Assembly: GCF_010183535.1 (NCBI RefSeq) | Contig: NC_071333.1 | Coordinates: 3,782,001-3,846,000, forward strand | Direction of reading: 5' to 3' | Source: Caenorhabditis remanei | Taxonomy: Eukaryota; Nematoda; Chromadorea; Rhabditida; Rhabditidae | DNA: 64,000 bases | Shown: positions 1 to 11,400 of the stretch, in pieces | How the letters are laid out: each line of letters starts with the position of its first letter | Numbering within the stretch: the stretch's first letter is position 1 | Program-made: the position numbers and the translations under genes | The notes under the pieces: model-generated | Seen by the model: the letters and a program-made list of their open reading frames with translations, nothing else | Database searches by the model: none | Told to the model about the DNA's origin: nothing

Positions 1-480
1 CAGTAGAATATTCAAGACAAATACTAAAACAATTTCACTCGGTAAGGGTTCCCAGAAAGATGAAAAAATGTCTTCTGAATTTTGCAGATCCATATTCATT
101 TTTGCATTGACCAATTTTTCTTATTAGTCCAATGGCTATATCTAAAACCAATATCCAAAACACAAAATCCAATAAATTCTGTACTATCGAATAGCCTTAT
201 TAATGCCTAGGACGAAAGAAAACTGATTCTCTCGACTCGAACGGGGGTGGGAGAATGATTTGTTCTCTTGGGACGGGTAATCAGTCTAGTATGAGTAGAC
301 AGGCAACGGTTTAAATTTTTTAGCGAGCACTCTTCACATTTTTCTTGTTCTACGTTTTCGTTCATTTTCCTTTCGCCCAAACAGGCGAACTCGAAAGGTA
401 GAAAGGAAGAGGCAGAACAAATAAAAACGGTTGGAAAGAGATTATAATTTTTGCAGAAGGAGAAGATGTTATTCATCAGA
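1..480. other. intergenic, no gene recognised
   Basis: AT-rich DNA. A 92-codon minus frame (207-485) is open but shows no domain, and I could not place splice sites that extend it. I see nothing I can support as a gene. Confidence 0.4.
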
Positions 481-533
481 ACCACTGTGCTACCGGTGCG
501 CCCGAAATTCGACTCTCTCTTTCTTTACATTAA
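481..533. repeat. 53-bp direct repeat holding a 5' tRNA half
   Basis: These 53 bases are identical to 849-901. They contain the 5' end of the tRNA-like gene at 797-867 (minus sense) plus a CT-rich leader, but not the anticodon or T arm. This is a truncated copy of the flank and 5' part of that tRNA-like unit. Confidence 0.8.
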
Positions 534-640
534 CCTTATAGAGCACAGTCGACGTCCGGCAACGTTCGTTGATTCCTAGACGCGAAGCTCGAGTTTTTGT
601 TGTTTAGAAGTGTGGAATTCCAGATTTGGTCCTATTGATT

Positions 641-1040
641 ATTTGAAGTATAATTCAGAAAGGTTGGAATCCTCGATTTTAGTGCGTATCGTAGATGTAT
701 TCATATAAGAAATTTGGAGATCTTGCTCCTTCATCGGACCATAGGGTTGATGTTTTCGCACGAAAGGTTGTAAGAAAGAGTTTGTCAAAAATCGGTGACA
801 CCAGGGTGGAATCGAACCACCGTCTACAGATTAAGCCTCCGCAGCACTACCACTGTGCTACCGGTGCGCCCGAAATTCGACTCTCTCTTTCTTTACATTA
901 AACATTCTTACAACCTTTCGTGCGAAAACATCAACCCTATGGTCCGATGAAGGAGCAAGATCTCCAAATTTCTTATATGAATACATCTACGATACGCACT
1001 AAAATCGAGGATTTCAACCTTTCTGAATTATACTTCAAAT
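641..1040. repeat. foldback element: 136-bp inverted arms around a tRNA-like gene
   Basis: The arms 641-776 and 905-1040 are reverse complements with about one mismatch. The loop of about 128 bp contains the tRNA-like gene and the copy of the 53-bp repeat. The arms encode nothing recognisable. I could not identify a target-site duplication. The near-identity of the arms implies recent formation or ongoing arm-to-arm correction. Confidence 0.85.
797..867 (-). tRNA. tRNA-like gene or tRNA pseudogene (anticodon position CTT, non-canonical loop)
   Basis: On the minus strand 71 nt fold as a cloverleaf: a 7-bp acceptor (GCACCGG with CTGGTGT, one G-U), a 4-bp D stem (GCAC/GTGC) with a GG-containing loop, a 5-bp anticodon stem, a 4-nt variable region and a 5-bp T stem (GGTGG/CCACC) with a TTCGATT loop. 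A run of five T follows within a few bases, as expected for a Pol III terminator. The anticodon loop reads GGCTTAA, so position 33 is G instead of the nearly universal U and the triplet would be CTT. The discriminator is C. This argues for a decayed or unusual tRNA. No CCA is encoded. It could be a tRNA-derived repeat. Confidence 0.55.
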
Positions 1041-1124
1041 ACTGATTGTGTTTTACTGGTGAAAATGACACAGAAACGCTCTTAAAATAATTTATTCCCA
1101 TCAAATTCACTTTTTAAAGAAAAC

Positions 1125-1707
1125 TTAAAAAATGATGACTGGCGGCTCATTTGGATCGTCACAGGTTTTGGCTTTGTATCCTGACTCGAACACTTCCGCT
1201 TCGAATTCAGCTATACTCCTGGAATATTCGGTTTTATAAAATGTTAACTAAAATTTAGTCGACTCACAGTCCTTCAACAGGAACATTCGCTGTGCTTTTT
1301 GGATGGAGACAATGATTGTGCCCGTGAGAGGAGCAGTTGTGACTCAACAGGTAGCTCCATTCGTATCCCTGTAATTAATACATGTTGAGGTTCTCCGAAG
1401 ATTTTTTTTGTTACCGGAGATCCATCTCCTCCTGGGGAGAACTCATAGAATAATTCCTTGGTGTCACTTGTTTCGCAGAAGCTATCTGTAGCCATGATGT
1501 CATGTTCTGAGCTGAAAATTTCGTTTTAAAAGTTATCAAGAGTTTTGCTTCTGAAACTTACAAAACGTCGTGCTCATAGACAATCAGAGTTCCGCACCAC
1601 GTGCCGACCTGTGGATTGCAGTGAAATTTCAGATGAATACGGGACGGGTCCGACTTGCAGAGAGCCAAAAGGCAAAGAAGCAGAAGAATATTCTGGAAGA
1701 ATCTCAT
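1125..1707 (-). CDS. small secreted protein, four exons, transthyretin-like appearance
   Basis: Four exons on the minus strand (1707-1562, 1511-1415, 1368-1268, 1218-1125) join in frame into 145 codons and a TAA stop. The introns are 50, 46 and 49 nt with GTAAGT, GTAACA and GTGAGT donors. I chose the ATG at 1707 because it starts directly before a hydrophobic run (MRFFQNILLLLCLLALC) that is a typical signal peptide. The mature part has seven or so Cys, a motif resembling C-N-P-x-V-G-x-W-C-G-x-L near the start and an S-H-N-C-S motif in the middle. This layout recalls the nematode transthyretin-like (TTR) secreted family, but the match is by appearance only. All splice phases agree, so the gene looks intact. 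Function is unknown; a secreted extracellular role is inferred. Confidence 0.7.
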
Positions 1708-3281
1708 TCTCGATGAAGAGAGAATCCAACGTAAATCCAACTTTGTTTTATTGAAAATCATCATTGCTTCAGTAAAATATCCCAAGTTTCGATTTTTGAG
1801 CTCCAATATCTTATTTTTATCGTCTGGATTAAAGCTTCAAATTATATGGCAGTTAAAAATTAAGTTATGATAAGGAATTGTCTTGAAAACTCCTCTGGAT
1901 TCATTGCATTTTTCTGTAAAAAAATGTGTAAACCAACAAATTAGGAAGACGTTCACACACCTACAAATAGTGAAGGTTTTGTAAATGCAGTGAACGCTAG
2001 CCGACTAACATGTCCTGGTTTTTGTGGTGATGAAGATTGGTGTTAACCAATTTATGTATTAGGTTGAGTCATGTTTCTTTCTTTTTTTGGGTAATTTTTG
2101 GGATGAAATTTCTTAAAGGCTAAAAACTCACATAATGAGAAATAATATTGGTTGGTACCTACAACTCATTATAATTATCCAGGTGGCTTGCCGTTTCTCT
2201 CCTGCTAAAACTCAGCCGTAGGAGCATCAAAACACATTAGGTGCGCTTTTTTGATACCTTTCTTCGTCTAGATTTTTTTCTTAGAAAACGTTGGCGAGAA
2301 TTGGTAAACTATATATAAAAAATAATGGTAAATTATTATAAAGAGCCAATGAAAACATTTGAACTAAGCAACAATACTTTGGTGCGGTCTCTTAACAAAT
2401 GCGACGATTAGTAAAATAGGGATGCGTGACTATTCTTTATTTTTCTGCTGGGTTAATTTTGACAGTTGGTCGAAATTGCTTTAATATAGTAGAAAAGACA
2501 ATACTGTATCTGAATTTATTTTGTTTTGGATATTCACGCCATTTGTCTTTTTTCGCAGGAAACGTTGAAGTCAACAACACCAAAAGTGAGTGATTTTTAG
2601 GTTTGATGGTGCCTAGTGCTCGTAATTTTGAATCAGTCCACTAGATATTTTGACCAATTTTAGAGAAACGTATCTAGTGTTAATTACTTGTATCAAAATA
2701 GTTCAGGCCTTGCTATTAGAAGGACAAAAATTAGAAGGACAAAGATTAGAAGGACAATTAGAAGGAAGTAAAATATTTTAGCATTTTTCACAGTTCAATA
2801 GAACAACGTAGAAGATATAAAGAGGATGTAAGCGTGAAAAAATCGGAAACAAAAAATTTTCAAATGGGTGACTTATAAGGAATGATTTTTTCCTGTTAAA
2901 CCCTCTTCCCGCTATTTCAAATCAAATATCACCTAATTGAATCTTTCTAAATAATTTACCTTCAATTCCCATAACATCTTATCTGCGCCTTTGGCCTAAA
3001 TTATAATTTTCGTCTTACTTTATTTTAAATGTAACGTGTTAATGATTTGCACATTTGTTTCAACAAATAAAAAATAAATAATCGCATTGGATTTGTTTCT
3101 GAAAATCGTATCTGTCAGTAATAATTGAATTTTTCCTCGAGCTTGAAATGTGATGCCTCAACTTGACATTGAGTAGAGAGCCGGCGTTTCACAGATTTTA
3201 CGGAAATTTGGAAGCCTACTATAGAAAAATACATTTATTGACCGAAATCTAAAAGCATTGGTAAGTTTAAGAAGAGAAGTA
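1708..3281. other. intergenic, no gene recognised
   Basis: AT-rich spacer. A 27-nt exon-like segment at about 2560-2587 has good splice sites but no coding partner. A short tandem array is listed separately. Nothing else stands out. Confidence 0.4.
2718..2766. repeat. short tandem repeat, unit about 14 bp
   Basis: About four diverged copies of ATTAGAAGGACAAA in a row. Probably a slippage-born microsatellite. Confidence 0.7.
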
Positions 3282-3426
3282 TCAGTGAGTGGAAAACTGA
3301 TGGAAAATAACCGCACCACGAACTAACATTCCAGTATTCGGATCAATGGAATTTACAGGTTGAAGGGAGGGAGAGTTGAAATGAACAGCACCGATTAAGT
3401 TGATGGCTCTCTCGTAATATGGAATA
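3282..3426 (-). CDS. isolated terminal coding exon, unidentified
   Basis: On the minus strand an acceptor (ACACTCAG) opens a 48-codon frame ending in TGA. It has coding-like composition and includes the string NSIDPNTGMLVRGAV. An upstream partner may lie at about 3610-3590, where an acceptor and a short open stretch occur, but I cannot join it safely. It could be the 3' end of a real gene or a fragment. No family recognised. Confidence 0.35.
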
Positions 3427-3719
3427 CTGAGTGTATTGGAGGATAAAAAAGATGGGGACTGTGAAGAAAGAGTTGGTAGAGAAAAAGAATATAGGGCAGA
3501 CGGAGGAGCTAAAAACTATGTGATTGAACCAAAATTATATAGAATTGGGTCCGTCGAAGCAGCAGGATCTGTTGTCAAATGTCGTAGGAATCACTGGCAG
3601 TCTCCACCTGTGCACTTTCTGAAAAAAATATTTAGGTGATTAATATTTTGTGTAGCTACTCAGAAAGCCTCATTCAAAACTTTCTTTTTTGGCAAGATTA
3701 CGGACCATCGTGTCCACAC

Positions 3720-4080
3720 AGTGGCATCATCGTAGGAAAATATCATTCTTATATATAAAAGACAAACTGACGTGCTTTGGACAACGACCGCCGCTTTAGA
3801 CCACTCGGCCATGCGGGCATATTCCAAAGTAAATGACCACGTGAATGAAGAGAGACCAGCCGGCTCAACCGCCAAAGACGGGGGAGACAGGCTGGTACTC
3901 AATAATTGACTTTTTACCCAAAAACTCAGACAAATTTAAATTTTTCAGCTAACTTTAGGACATTTTTGATGCTTGTTTGAAACAGGTTCTTGTTTGAAAC
4001 ACACAATATTTCAATTCTCAGACACCTTAACAACAATCCAAGTAAATTTCAAACTTGCATTTTTCAAAAAATTTAAGAAA
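3720..4080 (+). repeat. dispersed repeat family A, copy interrupted by a Helitron
   Basis: The segments before 3743 and after 3895 match, in order, the continuous repeat copy at 61752-62010 (shared words include CATCATCGTAGGAAAAT and AATAATTGACTTTT). The match shows that the Helitron at 3743-3895 landed inside an older copy of this family. Confidence 0.65.
3743..3895 (+). mobile_element. non-autonomous Helitron, internally deleted copy
   Basis: It starts with TCATTCTTATATATAAAAGA after a host A. It ends with a GC-rich hairpin (CCGCC..GACGG), a short spacer and CTGG before a host T. These are the Helitron rules (5' TC, 3' hairpin plus CTRR, insertion between A and T, no target duplication). 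At 153 bp it lacks about 80 bp found in the 235-bp copies. On its minus strand is a tRNA-like A box (TGGCCGAGTGG). An open frame across it is only a by-product. Confidence 0.75.
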
Positions 4081-4169
4081 TGGGACCTTTATGATTTTTG
4101 ACAAAATCGAAATATCTCCTAATGGTCCAGTTTGTTTCCGTTGATTGTTATTGAACTATATGTAAAATT

Positions 4170-4440
4170 TTGCGGAGCATAAAATCTGATATGAGATTTG
4201 TGGACTTCTAAAAGAGAATTAAGAAAAATGAGAAAAATGTGACTTTGAAGTTCATCTGGATTGTTTCTAGGGTGTCGGAGACGTTGAAATTTTTCATGGA
4301 GGTAGATAAACCTGTTCCTAACATTTAATGCAGCAAAAGTTTCCCAAAGCTATCTGGAGAATTAAAATTTTTGTGAAACGTCAACTATAGGGCATATTTT
4401 CCTACGATGACGTCATAGGGGACTGGTGACATATTTTTTG
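4170..4440 (-). repeat. dispersed repeat family A, inverted copy
   Basis: The reverse complement shares blocks with 61752-62010, including CAGTCCCCTATGACGTCATC and GGGAAACTTT, in the same order. Confidence 0.65.
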
Positions 4441-4572
4441 AAAATCACTGCCGCTACTACCAATTAGTCTTCTAGACAGTTCCATTTACAAACTTGCGAA
4501 ATGGTGCAGTTAGATTTTGTTGAATATTCATTGTTGTAGGTTCAAACGATTTGATTCGCTTTTTGCACTTAC

Positions 4573-4951
4573 CGATATTGAGGTTGCAACTCTGTGAAAA
4601 TTAAGTAAACCGCGTCCAAATTAAGATCTAAAAACACTAATGGTTTTGGATCCCGGCTTCTATCATATTCCAACTCATATTCTCCACTGGAGAAGCGGTA
4701 ATACCAGAAATCAATGTCCGGATAGTCAATTTCATCAATTTTGAACAAGTGTTGTAGACAACTGTGATTCCTTGTCCACGGATGACACCTAGCAGGATAA
4801 AGAGCCGGATTAAGTGAGATTTTTTGGCAAGTCTAAATCACTTTTATACTCATAATCACTGAAAATTAAAACTCACGACCAGAGAAACCGTTTTATGCAG
4901 CGGCCACCAAAATTCCTTTCGAACATCCAACATATCATCCAAACAAGTTTT
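4573..4951 (-). CDS. two coding exons of an unidentified gene
   Basis: Minus-strand exons 4951-4877 (25 codons) and 4832-4573 (86 codons plus 2 nt) join in phase over a 44-nt intron (GTGAGT..TTTAG). The second ends at a GTAAGT donor. The product is acidic and aromatic, with RKEFWWPLHK in the first exon and DFWYYRFSSGEYELEYD in the second, and has several Cys in the middle. I could not place the first exon: an ATG at about 5080 is out of phase. Downstream of the last donor the DNA becomes repeat family A, so the 3' end may have been lost. No family recognised. Confidence 0.45.
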
Positions 4952-6401
4952 CTGCAAATAGATGAGTAGATAAGAAACTTTGTGTAGAGAGGAAGAGACG
5001 TCCGGATAAGCGGGAGGGACAGAAGGGCAGGTAGACTATTATGACCGAAACAAAGAGCGATCACCAAAAAGTTTCATTCATCGTAGATCTATAGTTTCAA
5101 TATTCAATTAATCAACTAAAACGAAATAGAAGCTTCGTTATTGTAGTTAACTCCTTTTTGATAGCTCTGCCCACTGTTGAGATATGGAGATTCTCAAAAA
5201 CGTTAATTTTCTTGTAAGAAAAAATATTAAACGAAGATCACGGTGTTCAAAAGTTTAATAAATTTTAAAGCTATATTGGTTGTGTAGAACGAACCCCGAT
5301 CTCCATTTTTGACCACTTTGTGATAGCTCCGTCCCTTCTTAAGATATAATAATTTTAAGATGGTAATTTCAAAAGTTTCCATTAATTCGATGATTTGGTT
5401 CTGATAGGGTTATTTAATATTTGAACTATCCTACATTTGTCTTTTCAAAATAGGTCCAGTGAATGACCAAAATTTATTGTTATCAATTACTAATTTAGCT
5501 GGCTACTCAGTATTGTTCATCATCGACAAAAAACCTGGCACATATCAAATCGCAACAACATTAAGGGTAGTTGAATGAAAAATATATGATATTATCAAAT
5601 TGGATTGAGTATATTGACTCTTGACGATAGACAATTGTGATCCGGGAATATTCTAGGGAACAAGGGGCCATAACTCAGTTTTTCATAACCTGCAGCACAA
5701 ACTGAAAAAAAACTTTTTAAAAAAACTAGACAGCCTAAAAAGACACTAGAATTCAAAGACTAGGAAGGTAGAAGTTGTATTACGGTAATGTGGGAACATA
5801 TAACTCTTTGATCATATTCCCAGCTCCCAGTAATAACTCACATTTTCAAAACTCGCAGCACCGACTGTAACATGTCCTATCCGACCAAACACTATGTGAA
5901 ATAATAGAATAAGATAAATAGAATTCAAAGAAAATAAGGTAACCGGGCCTCTGCTCACATAGTAGCCCAAATAGATGTGAAGTATACTCTCAAAACGGAG
6001 TTTATATACATTTTTCATAGAAGGACGGAGTCTTCAATACTCCATGCTCAAATTTCACCCACCTGCCCACTTTCGTATTTCATCAGATTACTGGGAACCT
6101 ATTGTGCGTGCAAGGGGGGGGGGGACGCAGTAGATTAATTCCTCGTAATTGAAATAGGAAGAAGGTATAATAAATACAGCGTAAGGGGGAAGGGAATAGA
6201 AAAGATTAAAATTAGGAGGGAAATTAGTTGCACTTGAGGGGGGGGGGGTGGGTGTAGGGCTTAACTAGAAATTTGAGAAGCTCCTGGAGTCAAAATCCCT
6301 AAAGTAGTGCTAAAAGTATTGAAGTGTCCAATGTTCTGCAGCTGCCATGCACCTGGCTATAATTCTTGCAAAAGGGCTAATCTAGCTCTCTCTATTTGTT
6401 A
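4952..6401. other. intergenic, with a promoter-like segment shared with 57.3 kb
   Basis: No gene recognised. The interval 5990-6240 (TTTATATAC, then a CATAGAAGG.CGGAGTC block, then a G-run and GGAAGAAGGT) matches 57340-57600 in order. Two poly-G runs occur (6114-6123 and 6238-6248). Confidence 0.4.
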
Positions 6402-6636
6402 TCATTCTTATATATAAAAGACAAATGGGCGTTGTCTGTTTGTCTGAGGCGATGTCCGCAACGGTTTTGGAAAGAGAAGAGAAACTGAGCCAGCGGGCAA
6501 AACCGAACTGGCATGCTTTGGACAACGACCGCCGCTTTAGACCACTCGGCCATGCGGGCACATTCGAAATTTAATGACCATGTGAATGAAGAGAGACCAG
6601 CCGGCTCAACCGCCGAAGGCGGGGGAGACAGGCTGG
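6402..6636 (+). mobile_element. non-autonomous Helitron, full 235-bp copy
   Basis: It has the same termini as the 3743 copy: A|TCATTCTTATATATAAAAGA at the left, then hairpin CCGCC-GAA-GGCGG and CTGG|T at the right. The minus strand carries a tRNA-Ser/Leu-like segment with an A box (TGGCCGAGTGG) and, about 45 nt further, a degenerate B box (AGTTCGGTTTTGCC). So the element could carry its own Pol III promoter. Confidence 0.8.
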
Positions 6637-7644
6637 TAATCTTACAATTTTTCAATGAAAAATTCATTCATTCCAACTTGTGAAAAAATTAAAAAAGTGA
6701 TTTATTTCGAAACTCGTTGAAAATATGGCGGAACGTGATGAGGACATTAGAAAAATAGAATGAGTCAATTACAGCCAACGTCGTCAGTCTGATCGATGTG
6801 AACTCTCTGCAAAATCCTCAAAAAGTTAACAGATCATGTTTTCTTCGGAACATATTGGTTAGCTGCTATTGTCAAAATGTTAAAGAAGACAGATTTCCTT
6901 GATGTAAACTTTTTATTGAAATCTTCAAAAAATTAAAAAATCATGTTCTAATCTGAACGTATTTATTGGCTATTATCGTGATGTTACAAAAGACAGGTTT
7001 GGAGAAGTATGTTTTGGCTCTATTCCAGATTAGATGTCCTTTGAAAAGTCGAACGTCCAAAAAAACTGTTTGACGTCCCTTAAAACATTTAAACGTCCTT
7101 TTTGGTTTCAAATATGCTCAAAAATGTTCAGACGTCCCTCAAACCATGCGGGTTCATCGGAAAAGCGGGGCTTTGCAGAGAAGGGGTTTTATTGGGGAAA
7201 ATCAAAGAACTAGGTTTGTAGAGGGAATCAGATCAAAAGATCTGACGGATTCAGTGAATCCAGTCTTTAGAGCAGGAAACGGAGAAATCCCCCATTACCG
7301 AAAACCGCAAAACCCGTTTTCTGAAAGTTTTATCAACTATTTTTCAAATAAGTGGATTTCCAGACGAATTCCAGATGGTATTGATGACAAAATAGAAATT
7401 AAACTGGTATTCTCGACTTTTCCACTCAATTCAAAAACGTATCAGTATAAATTATCAAAAAATTATCACTTTGGTGATGGAATAATGTGCCGCCAACCCT
7501 TAATCTTTAAGAAATCTTCAACTGGATTAGAAAATCATAAAAATTCGTCCAAACTTCAAACTGAGAGATCAGTCAATCGGTGTAGCTACGATACACAACG
7601 ATTCAACTGACCGCCTAGCTAACAGTCCTCAGAAAAAAACTTAC
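6637..7644. other. intergenic with dispersed repeat (GACGTCC-rich)
   Basis: 7010-7145 holds several copies of an (A/G)ACGTCC(C/T)T word after TTTTGGCTCTATT. The same layout recurs at 28205-28300, just before the heat-shock-element satellite. A 154-codon open frame at 7146-7610 has no recognisable domain, no clear splice context and lies next to this repeat, so I do not call it a gene. Confidence 0.4.
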
Positions 7645-7875
7645 CGGTGTAAACAGAGTTTTGGAGATCTCCAACTCATTATAGTAAATATTGGAATAGT
7701 AGGATAAAGAATGGAAAAAGTGAAGGAATAATTGCTTCAGACGATTCATTGAACCATTGGAAACGGAGCAAATTACTGGCTTCTTTGAAGTGGGAAGATC
7801 ATCGAACAGCTCAAGCGACTTCAAAAATTCGGATACTTTTAGAGCTTCTACTGTCTTCTTGCCATCAACCGAGTT
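7645..7875 (-). CDS. isolated internal exon, unidentified
   Basis: A 77-codon minus-strand exon, phase 0 at both ends, bounded by ATTTTCAG and GTAAGTTTTTT. It encodes a leucine- and serine-rich stretch with SEFLKSLELFDDLP and LKQLFLHFFHSLSYYSN. The coding quality is good but no neighbouring exon is visible on either side. It may be a stranded exon of a broken gene. No family recognised. Confidence 0.4.
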
Positions 7876-8429
7876 CTGAAAATGATAATCTTGCAAGTTC
7901 TACGCCGGTTCAACTATAAGATTCAATTAATTGACTATTACTTTACTCAGTTTCCACAGCATCCCCGAACGTTACAAATCCAGCGTCAAAGACGCTCCAG
8001 TCTGGCTACCAATCAGCGAAACATTAAGCTGCGCTAATCGTGCACCAGATTCCATTTTTTTACATCCTGTGATTTAGAAACACAGTCTGTAATGCCTTTG
8101 ACGCGCCTTCATGCAAATTTTGTTTAAAACGAGCCGAAGTAACGCCAGACTGACAAACAATATGACCTGAAGTACCTATCAAGCGCACCATTGACCCGTT
8201 TTAAGTTTGAGATGAAAGCGCTAAAGGTGGGCCGGACTGTTGCTAGCAACCTGGGGGATTGCAGAAATTCTGTCAGGAGTGCCTTTGACGCATCATCAAC
8301 TGGAATTGGGTCACAAAACGCATCGAAGGAACGCCAGTTCCTGTCAAAAACCTGTACTTTTCTCTTTTTTCTTGATTTTGAGTCGAAATTGACCGATTTT
8401 CTTCAATTTTTGAGAGCACCTGCCCGAGA

Positions 8430-11400
8430 CACCTGCCGATATCCTTCCTCCATTCTATTTTTCTGTTTCAACGCCTCCTGTTCCTTTGTGAATTGTTCCT
8501 CCGCACCTCCGCAAGCTTATGCGTTTGCCCCTTTCGATTATCTCTTTCTCCTTCTGAATCCTTAGTTTCTCCGAAACGGGCGGCCTATTCCAACTATCTC
8601 ATCTTATCAATTCTCTCCCCGTCCATATGTTCTTTACGTATTCCATTTTCTTCGGCAATCCGTTTTTCCTCCAGAATCCTCAACTTTTTGGCTTCCTCCG
8701 CTCGTTTCTTTGCCTTTTCCTTGCTCCGATTTCTTCTTTCTCTTCTCTTGCTTCACTCGTTCTCTGTTGATCTGGTGACACTGCTCTTTGACTGGTTTCA
8801 TATTGATTGGAGCGGAGACTTGTTCCGAAAGAGCGGGGCTTGTCGATGTTGCTATTGTTGATGGTGTTGTAGGGGCGGAGCTTCCCTCTGCTGATGTTGG
8901 AATTGATTCAATGAAGAAGGAGGCATGTGTTTGGCGATTGGTTAAACAATTGTCTGTAAATTTAGAAAATTTTTATGCTTCCTTGGGCGAAAAAAAAAGT
9001 GATTTTTGTGTCTATAGAATTTTTGATGTTGAAAACTGCGTTTTGAGAAGGATATCTGACAAGAAAATAGTTGAAAATACAGTTTTCGTATCGAAATTCT
9101 CAAAAAAGGAAGGTTTTCAGAGTTTTTCGACAAAAATTAACCCATTTTTCTTATTTTTCGATACATAATTGCACATTTTTATAGGTATTTGTTTGAAAAA
9201 ACCTCATTTTTTAGAGTTCACCAACGGGAAAAACAAGTTCTTGTCCACTACTCTTATCCTCTCCGGCGGTTCTTTTCTTCAATCCATCGTACATAAAAAT
9301 GCAATTTCCTTCGCCTGGTTGCCGCTTCATTGCATTCGACATCGCCACATCGCCATTGACTTCCAGTATTACCTGACAAATTTGAATGAGCTCCATCGTG
9401 ACGAGAGCCTCGCTTTTCACCTCGACAATAATTCGACGCGCCTTATTGTGACAACGTGACTCTCCGAAAAACTGATTGGCGCCGGCGGTCTATTGCATTG
9501 AGGAGAGGAGAGCGGAGGCTTGAGTACTTGTTGAGCTGTAGAATGCGATGGCTTTGTGGGGATGGTTGTGGTTGGAGTGGCATTAGAGCCGATTTTTGCG
9601 ATTGCTGAAAATATGAAGAATTTAATTGTAATTGAGATTGAATCAATAAATGCATATAATTTCAGTCAAAAATAAGATTTTAGGCTGAAGATGTAGCCAA
9701 ATGTGTATCTTTAGTCTGTAAATTATGAAAACTGGCAAAATAGTCCATTTTTGCGCTAAGAAACCCATTTTTAGCCTAGACTGTAGCCGCTTTCATATTT
9801 TCGATCGGTTTTTGTCTGAATCAAAAAAAAATTTGCTATAAAACTTAGAAACTGCCGAAACAAACCATTTTTCGTGTCGATTTTTCAGAATGTGTGTATT
9901 CAAAAGTGTCAATGATGATCCTGAAGCAATTTTTAGTTTTTAAGCTTAAAACAGAGGATTTTTTAATCATCTTTATTTCAAAAATGCTGAAAAATATCAC
10001 TTACACTTTTCCAGACATATTTGTAGATTTTTTCTTACGAGTATCTTTTTTTTGGGTCTTTTTTGACTCATATCAAAAAACTTTTAGAATCGATAGTCGA
10101 CGTCTCCTTCAAAAAATCTCATTAAAAATTTCAAAAAATCTACCTGAACAACTGGTTTCACTGGCTCCATCGGAGTTCGAATTTTTCTTATTCCGTCTCT
10201 CTCGCTCTGTGGCTCTTCTCAACTTCTTCAATATCTTCTTCTGTGTTCTGCTAGAAACCGACTTCGTGACCGCCAATCAGGGATGTGCGGAAATAAAAAT
10301 TTCGGAAATTTCGGAACTCGGAAATTTTCCGAATTTTTTTTCGGAAATTTCGGAAACTTTCCTTTCTTCCGACTTCTCCGTTTCGGAAATTTCGAAACTC
10401 GGAAATTTTCCAAAATGTTTTTTCGGAAATTTCGGAAATTCCGGAAATTCCGGAAATCATTGTTTAGCCGGCCCGTCATTTGACAAGTATGATAAATTTT
10501 GATGCTGGAAACAATAATTTTCAATTAATTGCAATAAAAACGCATAAAAGATCAGCGGAAGCTGTACTCTATTGGAAAATATAAATATTAAAAACAAATA
10601 AAATGCGAAAATTCGAATGTTTCGCGAATTATTCGCGAGACCAATGTAATTTTTTCAGCATGTGCGTTTAAAACTACAGTACTGTTTTGTTTCCGAAATT
10701 TCCGAAATGTTTTTTCGGAAATTTCGGAAACGTTTTCTTTTTCCGAAATTATTTCCGGAAATCGGAAATTTCCGAATTTTCCGAAAAAATATTTTGGAAA
10801 TTTTCCGAAGGAAAAAAGTTCCGGAAAAAGTCGGAAATTTCGGAAATTTCGGAATTTCCGATTTCCGTTCCGCACATCCCTGCCGCCAATCGTCTCGTCT
10901 GACACTGCTCACACTTGTATTTCGTCGTGTCACTATTCATATTCAATCTCATTCACGCCATGTGTAGCCAAGTTTTGCAGCTCTCACAATCCACAGTTTC
11001 TCCGTCTCTATGATCCAATTCACAGTGGAAACTTATCTCCTAACTCTCACTGTCGTCCGTTTCTGAGTCTCAATCCAAATTTGCTGACATCGGCGCATTA
11101 CGAGCCGGCGGTACTGACGGCTCTTGCTATTACACTTCTCGTGGTGGCAAAGTTCTGTTGCCACAGGCAGCTCTATATGATGTAACTCCAGACCATTTTC
11201 AAATCGTGCAGTTCTCTGCTGAGCAGCTGTAGTTCCGCGTGGTCTTCCACGTGGATGTAGTGGTGGATTCAGACCATCGTCCGGTTCACTTGCTTTCTGT
11301 TGCTGAATATGAGCCGGAAGTTGTGAGGCATAAGTTCCCGCCCTCATTTGTTGCATATGATTCTGACTCATTTCCATATTATTATCATATCTTCCCGATC

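Noticed and set aside
2560..2590. 27-nt micro-exon with good splice sites
   Set aside because: No coding partner on either side; splice-like words are common in AT-rich nematode DNA.
3660..3902. Protein frames with MAEWSKAA/MAEWYKAA in several places
   Set aside because: They are translations of the tRNA-like part of the short Helitrons, with no splice or conservation support.
7146..7610. 154-codon open frame
   Set aside because: No domain, no splice context, adjacent to a dispersed repeat, and no coding-like composition I could trust.
9894..10967. Several 66-202 codon frames on both strands rich in FGNFG/EISEI repeats
   Set aside because: They fall in or next to the hAT element interior (TTCGGAAATTT words), which is non-coding.
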